A DNA stretch of 64,000 nucleotides from positions 1,205,990 through 1,269,989 of the forward strand of contig NZ_VWSH01000001.1 of assembly GCF_008629695.1 (NCBI RefSeq), given 5' to 3'. The translations under genes were made by a program, and so were the position numbers. The notes under the pieces were generated by a model. It had not been told where the DNA came from. It worked only from the letters and a program-made list of their open reading frames with translations, and did no database searches. The stretch comes from Taibaiella lutea (lineage in GTDB: Bacteria > Bacteroidota > Bacteroidia > Chitinophagales > Chitinophagaceae). Below, piece by piece: positions 34,754-44,436 of this stretch. The first letter of the stretch is position 1; every line of letters starts with the position of its first letter.

Positions 34754-36949
34754 TTATCTGATAAACAACAGCTCTCTGTACTTAGGCATTGGCCAGATTT
34801 TATCTTCAATGATCAATTCCAATTTGTCAGCATGGTAACGAATTTCGTCGAATTTCACTTTTACGTTATTACAATATGCAAAGGCGCGATCACGTGCATC
34901 TTCGATTTTGTTGGCCTTCTTGCGTTCGTCAATCATAGTTTCTACCATATCATTGATGTTTTGGATATGGTTTGAAACTACCTCCAACAAATTCATCTGA
35001 GCTTTATAAGATGCAGGTTTCAAGCCTACTTCTTTCAAACCGCGAACATTTTCTATCAAGGTATTTTGATAATGAATGGCAGCAGGCAATACGTGATTGG
35101 TACATAGGTAACCTAAAATACGTGCTTCGATTTGTACTTTCTTCACATACTCTTCCATTACAATTTCGTAACGGGCATGAAGTTCACGCTCAGAATAGAT
35201 ACCTAATTCTGTAAATAATTTTACGGTTTCCGGTTTTACCAGCACTTCCAATGCTTCAGGCGTGGTTTTGAAATTGCTTAAGCCGCGTTTCTCCGCTTCT
35301 TTAGCCCAGGCTTCGCTGTAGTTATCTCCTTCAAACAAAATGTTGCGGGATTCGTGAATATAATCACGCAATACTTGAAGGATAGCAATTTCTTTCTTTT
35401 CGCCTTTATCAATCTTCGCATCAACCGTAACTTTGAATTGTTTCAAAGTATTAGCCATGATACTGTTCAAAGTTGACATGGAAGATGCGCAGTTTGCCGA
35501 AGAACCTACCGCGCGGAATTCAAATTTATTGCCTGTGAATGCAAACGGACTGGTGCGGTTACGATCCGTATTGTCCATCATCAATTCAGGAATATGTTTG
35601 TGCAAATCCAATTTAAGTATTTGCTCATCTTGCTCCGTGAATTTACCTTTTACTCTTTCTTCAATTTCATTTAAAACAGAAGTAAGATAAGTACCGATAA
35701 ATACAGACATGATAGCCGGTGGCGCTTCGTTTGCACCTAAGCGGTGATCATTGCTTGCAGATGCAATCGCAGCTCTTAACAAATCAGCATTATCGTGGAA
35801 AGCTTTGATGGTATTAACGAAGAATGTTAAGAACAATAAGTTGGTACGTGGCGTTTTGCCTGGTCCTAAAAGATTTACACCTGTATCAGTTGCAAGGCTC
35901 CAGTTATTGTGCTTACCGCTACCATTTACGCCTGCAAATGGTTTTTCGTGGAATAACACTTTTAATTTATGACGTTTCGCCACTTTATTCATCACATCCA
36001 TCAACAAGGTGTTGTGATCAACAGCAATGTTACATTCTTCGAAAATAGGAGCACACTCAAACTGAGCCGGTGCAACCTCGTTATGACGTGTACGTAATGG
36101 AATACCTAATTTATAAGCTTCTTGTTCGTAGTCTTGCATGAAAGCAAAAACACGTTCAGGAATAGAACCGAAATAATGATCTTCTAATTGTTGTCCTTTT
36201 GCAGGTGTATGGCCAATCAATGTTCTGCCGCACATCAGAATATCCGGACGGGCATTCGCCATAGATTCATCAATCACGAAATACTCTTGCTCCCAACCTA
36301 AAGTCGCCGTTACTTTGGTTACGTTCTTATCGAAGTAATGACAAACATCCACCGCTGCTTTATCCAATACTTCAATTGATTTCAACAAAGGCGCTTTATA
36401 ATCCAGAGATTCACCGTTGTAAGCTACGAAGATAGTAGGAATGCAAAGTGTTTTACCTTGTGCTGTTTCGATAATGAAAGCAGGAGAGTTCGGGTCCCAT
36501 GCAGTATATCCACGCGCTTCGAAAGTAGCACGGATACCACCATTCGGAAAACTGGAAGCGTCCGGTTCTTGTTGGATCAATGCATCACCGTCAAAAGTTT
36601 CGATAGCTGTACCGTCTGCTTTTAGAGTAAAAAAGGAATCATGTTTTTCAGCAGTGGTTCCGGTCAATGGTTGGAACCAGTGTGAAAAGTGGGATGCACC
36701 ACGCTCTTCAGCCCAGGTCTTCATGCCGGCAGCAATTTGCTCCGCCATTTTGCGTTCGATCTTTGTGCCGTTCTGGATAGATTTAGTCAGGCTTTTGTAA
36801 GCCTCGTCGGTTAAATACTGGCGCAATGCAGCCCCTGTAAAAACGTTGGTTCCAAAAATGGCAGTTATCTTTTTGCCATTATAGCTGTTGATCTGCATCT
36901 TGCTGTGCGCATCAACACTTTCAATCGACTCAAAACGAAATGAAGACAT
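34754..36949 (-). CDS. glnN: glutamine synthetase type III
   Basis: A 731-residue GSIII enzyme (about 730 is normal for the class) that assimilates ammonium into glutamine. Recognisable blocks are FGTNVFTGAALRQYL near the N-terminus, GGIRATFEARGYTAWDPNSPAF, TLGWEQEYFVID, RTRHNEVAPAQFECAPIFEE, the GSGKHNNWSLA loop and NRTSPFAFTGNKFEFRAVGSSANCA, which forms the glutamate-binding part. GSIII is common in Bacteroidota. No PII or amt gene is nearby. A candidate promoter lies at 37009-37040. Confidence 0.98.
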   Translation of the reverse strand: MSSFRFESIESVDAHSKMQINSYNGKKITAIFGTNVFTGAALRQYLTDEAYKSLTKSIQNGTKIERKMAEQIAAGMKTWAEERGASHFSHWFQPLTGTTAEKHDSFFTLKADGTAIETFDGDALIQQEPDASSFPNGGIRATFEARGYTAWDPNSPAFIIETAQGKTLCIPTIFVAYNGESLDYKAPLLKSIEVLDKAAVDVCHYFDKNVTKVTATLGWEQEYFVIDESMANARPDILMCGRTLIGHTPAKGQQLEDHYFGSIPERVFAFMQDYEQEAYKLGIPLRTRHNEVAPAQFECAPIFEECNIAVDHNTLLMDVMNKVAKRHKLKVLFHEKPFAGVNGSGKHNNWSLATDTGVNLLGPGKTPRTNLLFLTFFVNTIKAFHDNADLLRAAIASASNDHRLGANEAPPAIMSVFIGTYLTSVLNEIEERVKGKFTEQDEQILKLDLHKHIPELMMDNTDRNRTSPFAFTGNKFEFRAVGSSANCASSMSTLNSIMANTLKQFKVTVDAKIDKGEKKEIAILQVLRDYIHESRNILFEGDNYSEAWAKEAEKRGLSNFKTTPEALEVLVKPETVKLFTELGIYSERELHARYEIVMEEYVKKVQIEARILGYLCTNHVLPAAIHYQNTLIENVRGLKEVGLKPASYKAQMNLLEVVSNHIQNINDMVETMIDERKKANKIEDARDRAFAYCNNVKVKFDEIRYHADKLELIIEDKIWPMPKYRELLFIR

Positions 36950-37008
36950 TGTGGTTTGAATTTTATATTAAAAATTAAATAATGTAGACTTATTTTTTAA
37001 TTACAGTG

Positions 37009-37040
37009 CAAAAATGAGAATAATTTTCTGAATAATGCAA
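37009..37040 (-). promoter_or_regulatory. candidate promoter of glnN
   Basis: On the minus strand a TTG (37040-37038) and CATTTTTG (37016-37009) lie 21 bases apart. The -7 differs from TAnnTTTG at the first position only. The leader would be about 50 nt. Confidence 0.45.
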
Positions 37041-37125
37041 CATTAAAAAATAAAAAATTCATTTTTGTTTACCAAATTACAAACCATCTTTCTCCGTCTT
37101 TGACTATAATAATCCTATATATTAC

Positions 37126-37479
37126 ATGAAAATATTTTTCAAAACTACTTTCGCCATAATATCAGCATTGATTTTTTCTTCCTGCGATCCTCAAACCTGT
37201 GGCACGGCTTATATAGAAAATCAAAGCTCAGGAGATATTTATTTAGAAGTAGACTCCAACAGGGTTGATACATTAAGCGCAGGACAAGTGAAAACAATCG
37301 GCCCCGTTTGTGGATTGGCTCAGGGTCAAACACCTTCTGCCATGGTATTATACAATTCAGTAAAAAATGATGACACTTTCTGCCGTAAAGATATCAGGTG
37401 GGACAGCAATTGGTCGACTATACAGGTAGAGAAATACAAATGGGAACATCGCTTCACGATTAATGATTCGGATTTTTAA
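37126..37479 (+). CDS. small lipoprotein of unknown function
   Basis: A 117-residue protein with a lipoprotein signal: a hydrophobic N-terminus and lipobox IFSSC with the lipidated Cys at residue 20. The mature part has further cysteines (25, 92 region and others) and a GTAYIENQSSGDIYLEVDSN segment, suggesting a small disulfide-bonded beta fold. I do not recognise the family. It is transcribed alone, divergent from glnN, and ends near a long bidirectional terminator. Confidence 0.75.
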   Translation: MKIFFKTTFAIISALIFSSCDPQTCGTAYIENQSSGDIYLEVDSNRVDTLSAGQVKTIGPVCGLAQGQTPSAMVLYNSVKNDDTFCRKDIRWDSNWSTIQVEKYKWEHRFTINDSDF

Positions 37480-37552
37480 ATGAAAATGCCCAGGCAAAAT
37501 TAATCATGTCAAAATCATTCGGTATGAAAATTTACCGCATTAATATCTTAAT

Positions 37553-37592
37553 AAAATAAGGGCTGTCCGGAATTCCGGACAGCCCTTATTTT
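37553..37592. terminator. 40-base perfect palindrome, bidirectional terminator
   Basis: Arms 37553-37570 and 37575-37592 are perfect 18-bp complements with AATT between, so the whole 40 bases are palindromic. It lies between the convergent lipoprotein and flavin reductase genes, with T-rich sequence on both sides. Confidence 0.92.
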
Positions 37593-37604
37593 ATTGAAAA
37601 GATT

Positions 37605-38486
37605 TTATATTTCTGCCAATAAAATCTGCCAGGCATGTTCTACTTCGTGTCGTTGCAACAATTCTTTAGCGTATTGATGCAAGGCATTATTCAATAAAGA
37701 GGGCTCATTATTATAGTCCTGCAAAATCTGTCTTAAACGTTCATCTTCTGAAATGCTTGTAATTACAGGTATTTCTGTGCTGTTAGCTAATAACCCCAGA
37801 TCATTGCCGCTTAATATAGAACTGTTTCGAACGTTTTCGGGAAGGTTATCAAAGCCAATGCCAAGATTCAGATTGGGCTTGGGTACTTCAAATACGGCAT
37901 CGCCGGAGGCGCGGCAATAATAGTCGCCACCCATGCGGGCTACCAAATCTATTTTATGTGGGTCAATTTGCAAATCATCTCCCAGTACATTGTCGTTGAT
38001 GTGCATCCTTAAAATTTCGCAGATAATAAGATTGGCTGCGCCGCCTTCATTACCTGTTTCAATAACCTGCATCAGCTTGCATTCCAATGCTACCGGCGAC
38101 TCTTTTACTCTGAAAGGCCTTACCAATTCAGACGCAACGGGTGTAAAGCCGGATTTGACAAACTCGTTGGTGCCTTTAGGATATTCACAACTGGCAAGGC
38201 TCATTTGCTGCACCATGTCATAATTCACTACATTGATCACTACTTCTTTGGTTTCATAGATATTTTCCAAAGTATGTTTAATGGTATTGTCTCTCACACG
38301 ACGTGCGGGTGAAAAGATAGCAATGGGAGGCTTACTGCCAAAGACATTGAAAAAGCTGAACGGGGAAAGGTTCATATTGCCTTCGTTGTCGATAGTACTT
38401 GCAAAACAAATGGGGCGAGGTGCAACGCTCCCCAAAAGATAAGCATGTAATTGTTTGGTACTGATTTCTCCGGGTGTAACAATCAT
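37605..38486 (-). CDS. flavin reductase family protein
   Basis: A 293-residue FMN-binding split-barrel protein. GSVAPRPICFASTIDNEGNMNLSPFSFFNVFGSKPPIAIFSP is the defining N-terminal motif. The C-terminal about 90 residues are an extra region of unknown role, making it longer than the basic NADH:FMN reductases (about 170-200 residues). The partner oxygenase is not visible. A promoter with minus-strand TATCTTTG lies at 38542-38549. Confidence 0.92.
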   Translation of the reverse strand: MIVTPGEISTKQLHAYLLGSVAPRPICFASTIDNEGNMNLSPFSFFNVFGSKPPIAIFSPARRVRDNTIKHTLENIYETKEVVINVVNYDMVQQMSLASCEYPKGTNEFVKSGFTPVASELVRPFRVKESPVALECKLMQVIETGNEGGAANLIICEILRMHINDNVLGDDLQIDPHKIDLVARMGGDYYCRASGDAVFEVPKPNLNLGIGFDNLPENVRNSSILSGNDLGLLANSTEIPVITSISEDERLRQILQDYNNEPSLLNNALHQYAKELLQRHEVEHAWQILLAEI

Positions 38487-38541
38487 AATCTATATTTTAT
38501 AGCGGCTTTACAGACCGTTTAATTGTAAAAATTTAGGGTTG

Positions 38542-38569
38542 CAAAGATAGGCGAACTCTTTTGTACAAA
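38542..38569 (-). promoter_or_regulatory. candidate promoter of the flavin reductase gene
   Basis: Minus-strand TTTG (38569-38566) and TATCTTTG (38549-38542) with spacing 16. The -7 is a full consensus match; the spacing is slightly short. Confidence 0.5.
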
Positions 38570-38661
38570 AAATTATCAGCATACTATTGAAAGTGCTGTG
38601 CGTGCGGCAAAACACGACATTTTTTTTAAATCTAAATGAGGTTTATAGCATTTCAGTAATT

Positions 38662-40020
38662 CTAACCGGGAATAAGTTTATTTTTCCCTGAAATCCTTAA
38701 AAAACGGATGCTTAAAAATAAAGATGAAAGAGTCAACCCTATTATGAAACCAAGCCAGATGCCTACTGCACCTAAATGAAACTGCTTAGCCATAATATAC
38801 CCGAAAGGAATGCCCACTACCCAATAGGCGACTGCTATAAGTATTGTTGGCGTTTTTACATCTTTGATACCACGCAACAATCCGGCACTGACGGCCTGCG
38901 TACTGTCGGAAATCTGGAATATGGCGGCAAACAACAATAAATATCCTGCTAAAGATGCTACTTCTTTAGCGCCTGTTTCATTTTCTTTTGTGAAAAAAGC
39001 AGGCAGGTAATTGCGTAGCGAGGTGAACAAAACCGCACAAAATATACCATACATCAGGGCCATAATCAAAGTGCTCCTGCCAATGGCATTAATTTTTGTC
39101 CAGTCTTTGCGGCCAAAGGCATTGCTGGTACGTATAGAGCCGCCTTGTGCCAATCCCATAGAAACCATAAAAGTAAAGGATGCACAAACCAGTGCAATCT
39201 GGTGTGCTGCCTGAGCTACAGGGCTTATGGTGCCGATAATGATACCTGAAATACAGAATGCACCGGCTTCCATGCCAATCTGCAAACTGCTCGGAACGCC
39301 TATCTGCAATAATCTTTGCATGGTAGCGCGGTTTATTTTCCATTGATTGCTGCGGACAGCAACATATTTCCTGAATGTTTTGTGAGATAAAATCACCAGA
39401 CCCAAAACAATAAAAACGAGGCTGCGTGTAATAAGGGTACCGAAACCTGCGCCTACTAATTCCAATCGTGGAAATCCCCAGTTACCGAAAATCAACAGCC
39501 AGTTAATAAACACATTAATAGGTAAGGCCAATATGGAAAGTAACATGGCTGTCCTGGTAAATTCAAGTCCGTCGGTAAATTGCTTTAAAGCCATAAACAG
39601 AATCATGGGAATGATAGACCATCCCATTAACTGAAGAAAAGGAACAGCGAGCCTTGCCACTTCCGCATCCTGACCTAAATGGAAAAGAATGTTTTTTCCT
39701 AACTCCAAGCCTCCTGAAATAATTAATGCCGCTATGGCACACAACCAGAAACCATTATAAAAGTAATGGGATACCAATTGCCCGTCGCGACGGCCATGCG
39801 CCATAGATACCATTTGAGAAACAGCAAAGGTTATACCAATGCCAAATACAAAAGGGATATTGATTACGCTCATTACCAATGCCGCTGCCGCCAATTGTTT
39901 GTAATTGCCGATATTGCCAATCATAGCCGTATCAATAATATGCAAGGCCATTTGCGCCAGTTCGCCAAAAATAATAGGCAAAGCTAATTTCATGGTGCTT
40001 TTCGCCTCATTCACCAACAT
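38662..40020 (-). CDS. MATE family efflux transporter
   Basis: A 452-residue multidrug and toxin extrusion transporter, close to NorM length, with twelve predicted membrane helices. LALPIIFGELAQMALHIIDTAMIGNIGNYKQLAAAALVMS is the N-terminal signature. GVPSSLQIGMEAGAFCISGIIIGTISPVAQAAHQIA begins the second half. The second domain repeats the first. Substrates cannot be told from sequence; Na+ or H+ coupling is typical of the family. It is monocistronic and divergent from the large beta-barrel gene. Confidence 0.95.
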   Translation of the reverse strand: MLVNEAKSTMKLALPIIFGELAQMALHIIDTAMIGNIGNYKQLAAAALVMSVINIPFVFGIGITFAVSQMVSMAHGRRDGQLVSHYFYNGFWLCAIAALIISGGLELGKNILFHLGQDAEVARLAVPFLQLMGWSIIPMILFMALKQFTDGLEFTRTAMLLSILALPINVFINWLLIFGNWGFPRLELVGAGFGTLITRSLVFIVLGLVILSHKTFRKYVAVRSNQWKINRATMQRLLQIGVPSSLQIGMEAGAFCISGIIIGTISPVAQAAHQIALVCASFTFMVSMGLAQGGSIRTSNAFGRKDWTKINAIGRSTLIMALMYGIFCAVLFTSLRNYLPAFFTKENETGAKEVASLAGYLLLFAAIFQISDSTQAVSAGLLRGIKDVKTPTILIAVAYWVVGIPFGYIMAKQFHLGAVGIWLGFIIGLTLSSLFLSIRFLRISGKNKLIPG

Positions 40021-40345
40021 AATTCCAAATATTTAAATCTTTTGCCGATGCAACATTTAAACAAAAAATATTGTTTCCTTCTTGTTGCAGTTTTAAGGTG
40101 GCGAAGTTAACTAAGTTTTATGGCAGATAAATTGAAAATGATTCAAGGCAAAAAGTACGTTGCTATTTGTGAAAAAAATATTAATTCATTGTGAACTTTA
40201 TTATTCTGATGCGGCCAAAAGAAAGAATGTGCCGGTCAACTATTCATTTTGAAAAAACCTTTGGTTAATTAGTGTAAATGAGCTCTCAACTAAATAAACT
40301 ATCAGATATTTGCGCAGTCAAAAGCCACGCTTTCAAAACAAAAAA
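40021..40345. other. 325-base divergent intergenic region
   Basis: Lies between the MATE gene (minus) and a beta-barrel gene (plus). The sequence is AT-rich. I see no full -33/-7 pair and no RNA gene. The nearest -7-like string for the plus strand is GATATTTG at about 40308-40315. Confidence 0.4.
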
Positions 40346-43288
40346 ATGAACCAAATATTTAAAACCTTTCTTTTTCTGCTATTATTAAGCACCTGCTCCA
40401 TTGCTGCTTTTTCTCAAAATGGTTCTAAAATTTATGGTATCATTAAAGATAATGTGAATGAACCATTGACAGGCGCAACCGTTGCTTTAAGGAATAATGC
40501 AGATTCTTTCGTAGCAGGAACTGCTGCCGATATCGACGGTAATTTCATTATCAATGATGTTCCTGACGGTTCTTATAAGATGACTATCTCTTATCTGGGT
40601 TATGAAGATTATAAAAAAACTATTGATATTGCAGGAAGTGAACTGAATCTTGGTATTCTTAAATTGGACCCTTCAAAAGGCACAACGCTGGACGAAGTGA
40701 AGATTGTAGAGAAAGCGCCGCCTGTTCAGCAAAAAGAAGACACTACGCAATTCAATGCAGGTTCGTATAAAGTAAATCCTGATGCCACTGCAGAAGATTT
40801 GATCAGAAAGATGCCGGGCATGGATTTAAGCACAGGTAAACCACAGGCACAAGGTGAATCAGTTACAAAGGTATTGGTAGATGGAAAGCCTTTCTTTGGC
40901 GATGATCCCAGCTCCTCTTTAAAGAATTTACCCGCAGAAGTAATTGATAAGATTCAGGTGTATGATGAGAAAAGCGACCAGAGCCAGTTTACTGGTTTTG
41001 ATGATGGCAATACTTCCAAAACAATCAATATTATAACGAAGCCTAACAGAAAACAAGGTGTGTTCGGAAAGCTATATGCAGGCGGAGGTACAGACGGAAC
41101 GAAGGACGCAAGCGACAACTATGATGCCAAGTATAATGCAGGCGGCAATATAAACTATTTTGAAGGAGACAGAAGAATCAGTTTGATTGGCCAATCCAAC
41201 AATATCAATATTCAAAACTTCTCCTCTCAGGATTTAGTGGGTATTTCAGGAACAAGCGGTGGTCGTGGCGGCGGAAGCCGTGGTGGTGGTCCCGGCGGTG
41301 GTGGCGCAAGCAGCAGTTTTACTACTAATCAGTCAAGCGGTATCAACAAAACAAATGCAGTCGGGTTTAACTATTCCGATAAATGGGGCAAAAAAGTGGA
41401 TGTAACTGCAAGTTACTTTTTCAATAATTCGGATAATACTACGACACAAACAACAGAAAGAGATTTTGTATTACCATCTGATGCAGGTAAAATATATAAT
41501 GATACCACCTTGTCAAATGCCGTAAATAACAATCATCGTTTCAATATGCGCTTCAACTATACTATTGATTCGTTCAATAGTTTATTGATTGTGCCTTCGC
41601 TTTCATTCCAGAATAACAACAGCACATCTTTATTAAATGGTTCAACCATGTTGAATCATACTGATTTGCTTAATTCAACCATCAACAGATATTCCAGTGA
41701 TAAAAGCGGCAATAATCTATCAACTATGTTGTTGTACCGTCATAAATTCAGAAAACAGGGAAGGACATTATCGTTAATGGCGAATGGCGGTTATAATAAA
41801 AATGATGGCAATTCAAGTCTTTTTGCTCCTGTCGTAAGTGAAGACGGCATTGATACAACAGACCAGCAAGCCGTAAGCAAACAACATGGCTGGAATATTA
41901 ATTCCAATGTAAACTATACCGAGCCATTGTCTAAAAAGAGTTTCCTTCAGGTTCAATATGGCTTGAATTATCAGCAAAGTTCTTCGGACAAAAGAACCAA
42001 TGATTTTTCTTACATAACCAATGATTATACGGACCTGAATACTGCTTTGAGTAATAAATTTACTACAAACTATATTACCAACAAAGGAGGTCTGACTTAT
42101 CGTTATAATGACACTAATTTTAATTTCAATATCGGAGTAGATTTCCAGAACGCAAACCTGGATAATCAACGTGAATTGCCGCAAAACAACGCTATTCAGA
42201 GGAGCTTCAATACTGTTTTGCCCAATGCAAGGTTCCAGTATAATTTCAGCAAAAAGAAAACATTAAGATTGTTTTACCGCAGCTCAACATCAGCTCCATC
42301 TGTTTCGCAATTACAGGATGTGGTAGATAATTCTAATCCATTGCAGATTTCGACCGGTAACCCTAATCTGGTACAGACTTATAATAATAGTTTGTTCATG
42401 CGGTATAATGCTACGAATACGAAGAATAACAGTACATTCTTTGCTATGTTATCTGCCCAGAATACAAGAGATTATATTGCAAACAGTACCATAATCGTAA
42501 ATGACTCCACCAATTTAAACGGTGTCGTAGTTCCGGCAGGCGGCCAATACACCAGACCCGAAAATATGAACGGTTATTGGAACTTCAGAGGCTTTGCAAC
42601 TTATGGTGTACCTATCAATGCATTGAAAAGCAATATCAATGGTAATGCTACTTTAGGCTACGTAAGGACACCGGGTATGGTGAATCTGCAAAAGAACTAT
42701 GCCAACAATACTTCTATGGGATTGGGTTTGGTGCTGAGCAGTAATATCAGCGATAAAATTGATTTCACCTTATCAACCAATGCCAATTATAATATTATAA
42801 GGAATACATTGAACACCAATTCCAACACGCAATATTACAATCAGTCAAGCAGGCTTTCGCTGAACTATATTTTCTGGAAAGGCATTGCATTTAATACAGA
42901 GTTGAATCATCAGTTATATCGCGGTCTTTCTGCTGCATACAATCAAAATTATCTTTTGTGGAACATGAGCCTTGGCAAAAAACTTTTCAAAAAGCAACAA
43001 GGTGAAATCAAGTTCTCTGTTTATGATTTGTTGAAGCAGAACAACAGCATTGCTACGACTGTAACAGAATCTTATATCCAATACACGCAAACAAATGTAT
43101 TGCAGCGCTATTTTATGCTGACCTTTACTTATAACCTGAGATTTTTCAAAGGCGGTGCCAGTATGAAAGATACAGAGAATAATGAAAGGAACGGTGGTGA
43201 ACAAAGAATGTTCGGTCCTCCTCCGGGAGCGCCACCGGGCGGCGGACCAGGTGGGCCTTCTCCGGGAATGATGCCTCCGATGGATTAA
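40346..43288 (+). CDS. outer membrane beta-barrel protein with carboxypeptidase-regulatory-like domain and Gly-rich insert
   Basis: A 980-residue outer-membrane protein from the ATG at 40346 (signal peptide MNQIFKTFLFLLLLSTCSIAAFSQ); the frame extends 12 codons upstream without support. A carboxypeptidase-regulatory-like domain (YGIIKDNVNEPLTGATVALRN) is followed by a plug-like region (DLIRKMPGMDLSTGKPQAQ, VLVDGKPFFGDDPSSSLKNLP) and a long beta-barrel. A glycine run around residues 308-326 (GGRGGGSRGGGPGGGGAS) interrupts the plug/barrel junction. The C-terminus is a Pro/Gly/Met tail (PPPGAPPGGGPGGPSPGMM). Both are common in this family. Substrate unknown; no SusD gene nearby. Confidence 0.88.
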   Translation: MNQIFKTFLFLLLLSTCSIAAFSQNGSKIYGIIKDNVNEPLTGATVALRNNADSFVAGTAADIDGNFIINDVPDGSYKMTISYLGYEDYKKTIDIAGSELNLGILKLDPSKGTTLDEVKIVEKAPPVQQKEDTTQFNAGSYKVNPDATAEDLIRKMPGMDLSTGKPQAQGESVTKVLVDGKPFFGDDPSSSLKNLPAEVIDKIQVYDEKSDQSQFTGFDDGNTSKTINIITKPNRKQGVFGKLYAGGGTDGTKDASDNYDAKYNAGGNINYFEGDRRISLIGQSNNINIQNFSSQDLVGISGTSGGRGGGSRGGGPGGGGASSSFTTNQSSGINKTNAVGFNYSDKWGKKVDVTASYFFNNSDNTTTQTTERDFVLPSDAGKIYNDTTLSNAVNNNHRFNMRFNYTIDSFNSLLIVPSLSFQNNNSTSLLNGSTMLNHTDLLNSTINRYSSDKSGNNLSTMLLYRHKFRKQGRTLSLMANGGYNKNDGNSSLFAPVVSEDGIDTTDQQAVSKQHGWNINSNVNYTEPLSKKSFLQVQYGLNYQQSSSDKRTNDFSYITNDYTDLNTALSNKFTTNYITNKGGLTYRYNDTNFNFNIGVDFQNANLDNQRELPQNNAIQRSFNTVLPNARFQYNFSKKKTLRLFYRSSTSAPSVSQLQDVVDNSNPLQISTGNPNLVQTYNNSLFMRYNATNTKNNSTFFAMLSAQNTRDYIANSTIIVNDSTNLNGVVVPAGGQYTRPENMNGYWNFRGFATYGVPINALKSNINGNATLGYVRTPGMVNLQKNYANNTSMGLGLVLSSNISDKIDFTLSTNANYNIIRNTLNTNSNTQYYNQSSRLSLNYIFWKGIAFNTELNHQLYRGLSAAYNQNYLLWNMSLGKKLFKKQQGEIKFSVYDLLKQNNSIATTVTESYIQYTQTNVLQRYFMLTFTYNLRFFKGGASMKDTENNERNGGEQRMFGPPPGAPPGGGPGGPSPGMMPPMD

Positions 43289-43299
43289 ATATTTTAAGC

Positions 43300-43335
43300 A
43301 AAAAGATTCAAGCTAAAGGCTTGAATCTTTTTTTT
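43300..43335 (+). terminator. terminator of the large beta-barrel gene
   Basis: AAAAAGATTCAAGC and GCTTGAATCTTTTT form a 14-bp stem followed by more Ts, just past the stop codon at 43288. Confidence 0.92.
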
Positions 43336-43379
43336 ATTTTGCTCATTTTTATTCAGCTTGTGTATATTTCACAACGTGT

Positions 43380-43456
43380 AAAAGTTCAAGATTTGATAAC
43401 TTTTTAAAAGTTACAAGTTTGGCAATGTTTAAAAGTTACAAGATTTGACAACTTTC
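43380..43456. repeat. three imperfect tandem copies of an AT-rich 25-26-base unit
   Basis: Units begin AAAAGTT at 43380, 43406 and 43431 and share AAAAGTTaCAAGaTTTGacAA with small changes. The third copy continues into a hairpin at 43442-43472. They fill the gap between two convergent genes. Confidence 0.7.
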
Positions 43457-43472
43457 AAAAAGTTGTCAAATC
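43442..43472 (-). terminator. hairpin at the end of the tonB gene
   Basis: GATTTGACAACTTT and AAAGTTGTCAAATC form a perfect 14-bp stem with a CAA loop, 19 nt past the tonB stop. The following U-run is weak. Confidence 0.65.
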
Positions 43473-43490
43473 TATAGAATACAAACATTA

Positions 43491-44333
43491 TTAATCCAGC
43501 CTGAATGTTATGGGCAAGGTATAATATGCCTTAACTGCTTTGCCTTTCACTTGGCCGGGCTTCCAGGTTTTCATAGCGTTGACTACCCTCAGTGCTTCTT
43601 TATCGCAACCATAACCAATACCCTTTTGAACTTCCGCACCTTCAATTTTCCCTTCTTTGTTTACAACAAATCTTACAACAACTCTTCCTTGTATCTGATT
43701 TTCTCTGGCCTCGTTTGGATAGCGTATATTTCTTTGCAGATATTCGAGTAAAGCCGCCATTCCGCCGGGGTATTCAGGTGGAACATCTGTGCCGATAGCA
43801 ATAACTTCTTTTGTATCTGTTCCTCCTATCTTGCCATTGGGATCGCCTCCGCCATCTCCGGCAGGGCCACTTGGTGGTGTTGGGTCTTTTGCAACGTTAA
43901 GCCCATCATTGCCCGGATTAGTTACAGGGCCAGCAATTGCACCTTTTAAATCATCCGGCTTCGGCGGATCCGGTTTGATGACATTATTATCTTTGGCTAT
44001 AACGGGCTCAGGGTTTTGAAATGTCTTTGCAACAGATGCATTGTGTGTTTTTGCGGGCTGAGCAGGAGGCGGTATTATTTTCTCAGGAAGTGTAACTTCA
44101 GTCATAACAGCATCAATGATTGTTTTCGGATTAAAAGCCACGGTGCTTTTCTCATGATTATCCATCAGGCAAGGGATGCTGCCGGCAAGAACAAGCAACG
44201 AAAGCATTAGTCCTAATGCCTTGGCAGCACGCCTTTCATAATGCTTACGCAATTCGTAACCGCCATAATTTTTATTTCTGTTATCATAGATTAAATCCAG
44301 ATAATCGGCCTGAAGAATTTTGTTGATTTCCAT
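43491..44333 (-). CDS. tonB: energy transducer TonB
   Basis: An inner-membrane protein that spans the periplasm and passes proton-motive force to outer-membrane receptors, 280 residues. I choose the ATG at 44333 (MEINKILQADYLDLIYDNRNKNYGGYELRKHYERR), because the open frame upstream runs through the hldD terminator hairpin. One membrane helix lies around residues 38-60, followed by a Pro-rich periplasmic linker with many PPP and KPDPPKP segments. The TonB C-terminal domain has YPNEARENQIQGRVVVRFVVNKEGKI and WKPGQVKGKAVKAYYTLPITFRL. ExbB/ExbD are not in the window. Confidence 0.93.
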   Translation of the reverse strand: MEINKILQADYLDLIYDNRNKNYGGYELRKHYERRAAKALGLMLSLLVLAGSIPCLMDNHEKSTVAFNPKTIIDAVMTEVTLPEKIIPPPAQPAKTHNASVAKTFQNPEPVIAKDNNVIKPDPPKPDDLKGAIAGPVTNPGNDGLNVAKDPTPPSGPAGDGGGDPNGKIGGTDTKEVIAIGTDVPPEYPGGMAALLEYLQRNIRYPNEARENQIQGRVVVRFVVNKEGKIEGAEVQKGIGYGCDKEALRVVNAMKTWKPGQVKGKAVKAYYTLPITFRLD

Positions 44334-44380
44334 AACGAAGAATTTATTATACAGAAACCAGTATTGATTTTTTCCATAAA

Positions 44381-44417
44381 AAAATCTCCGGCAACAGATT
44401 TTGTCGCCGGAGATTTT
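44381..44417 (-). terminator. terminator of hldD
   Basis: AAAATCTCCGGC and GCCGGAGATTTT form a 12-bp stem. On the minus strand it is followed by a run of Ts, 20 nt after the hldD stop. Confidence 0.9.
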
Positions 44418-44436
44418 CAACTTGATAATTTCTTTA

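Noticed and set aside
43380-43472. CRISPR-like array
   Set aside because: Units are AT-rich, imperfect and directly joined without spacers; no cas gene in the window.
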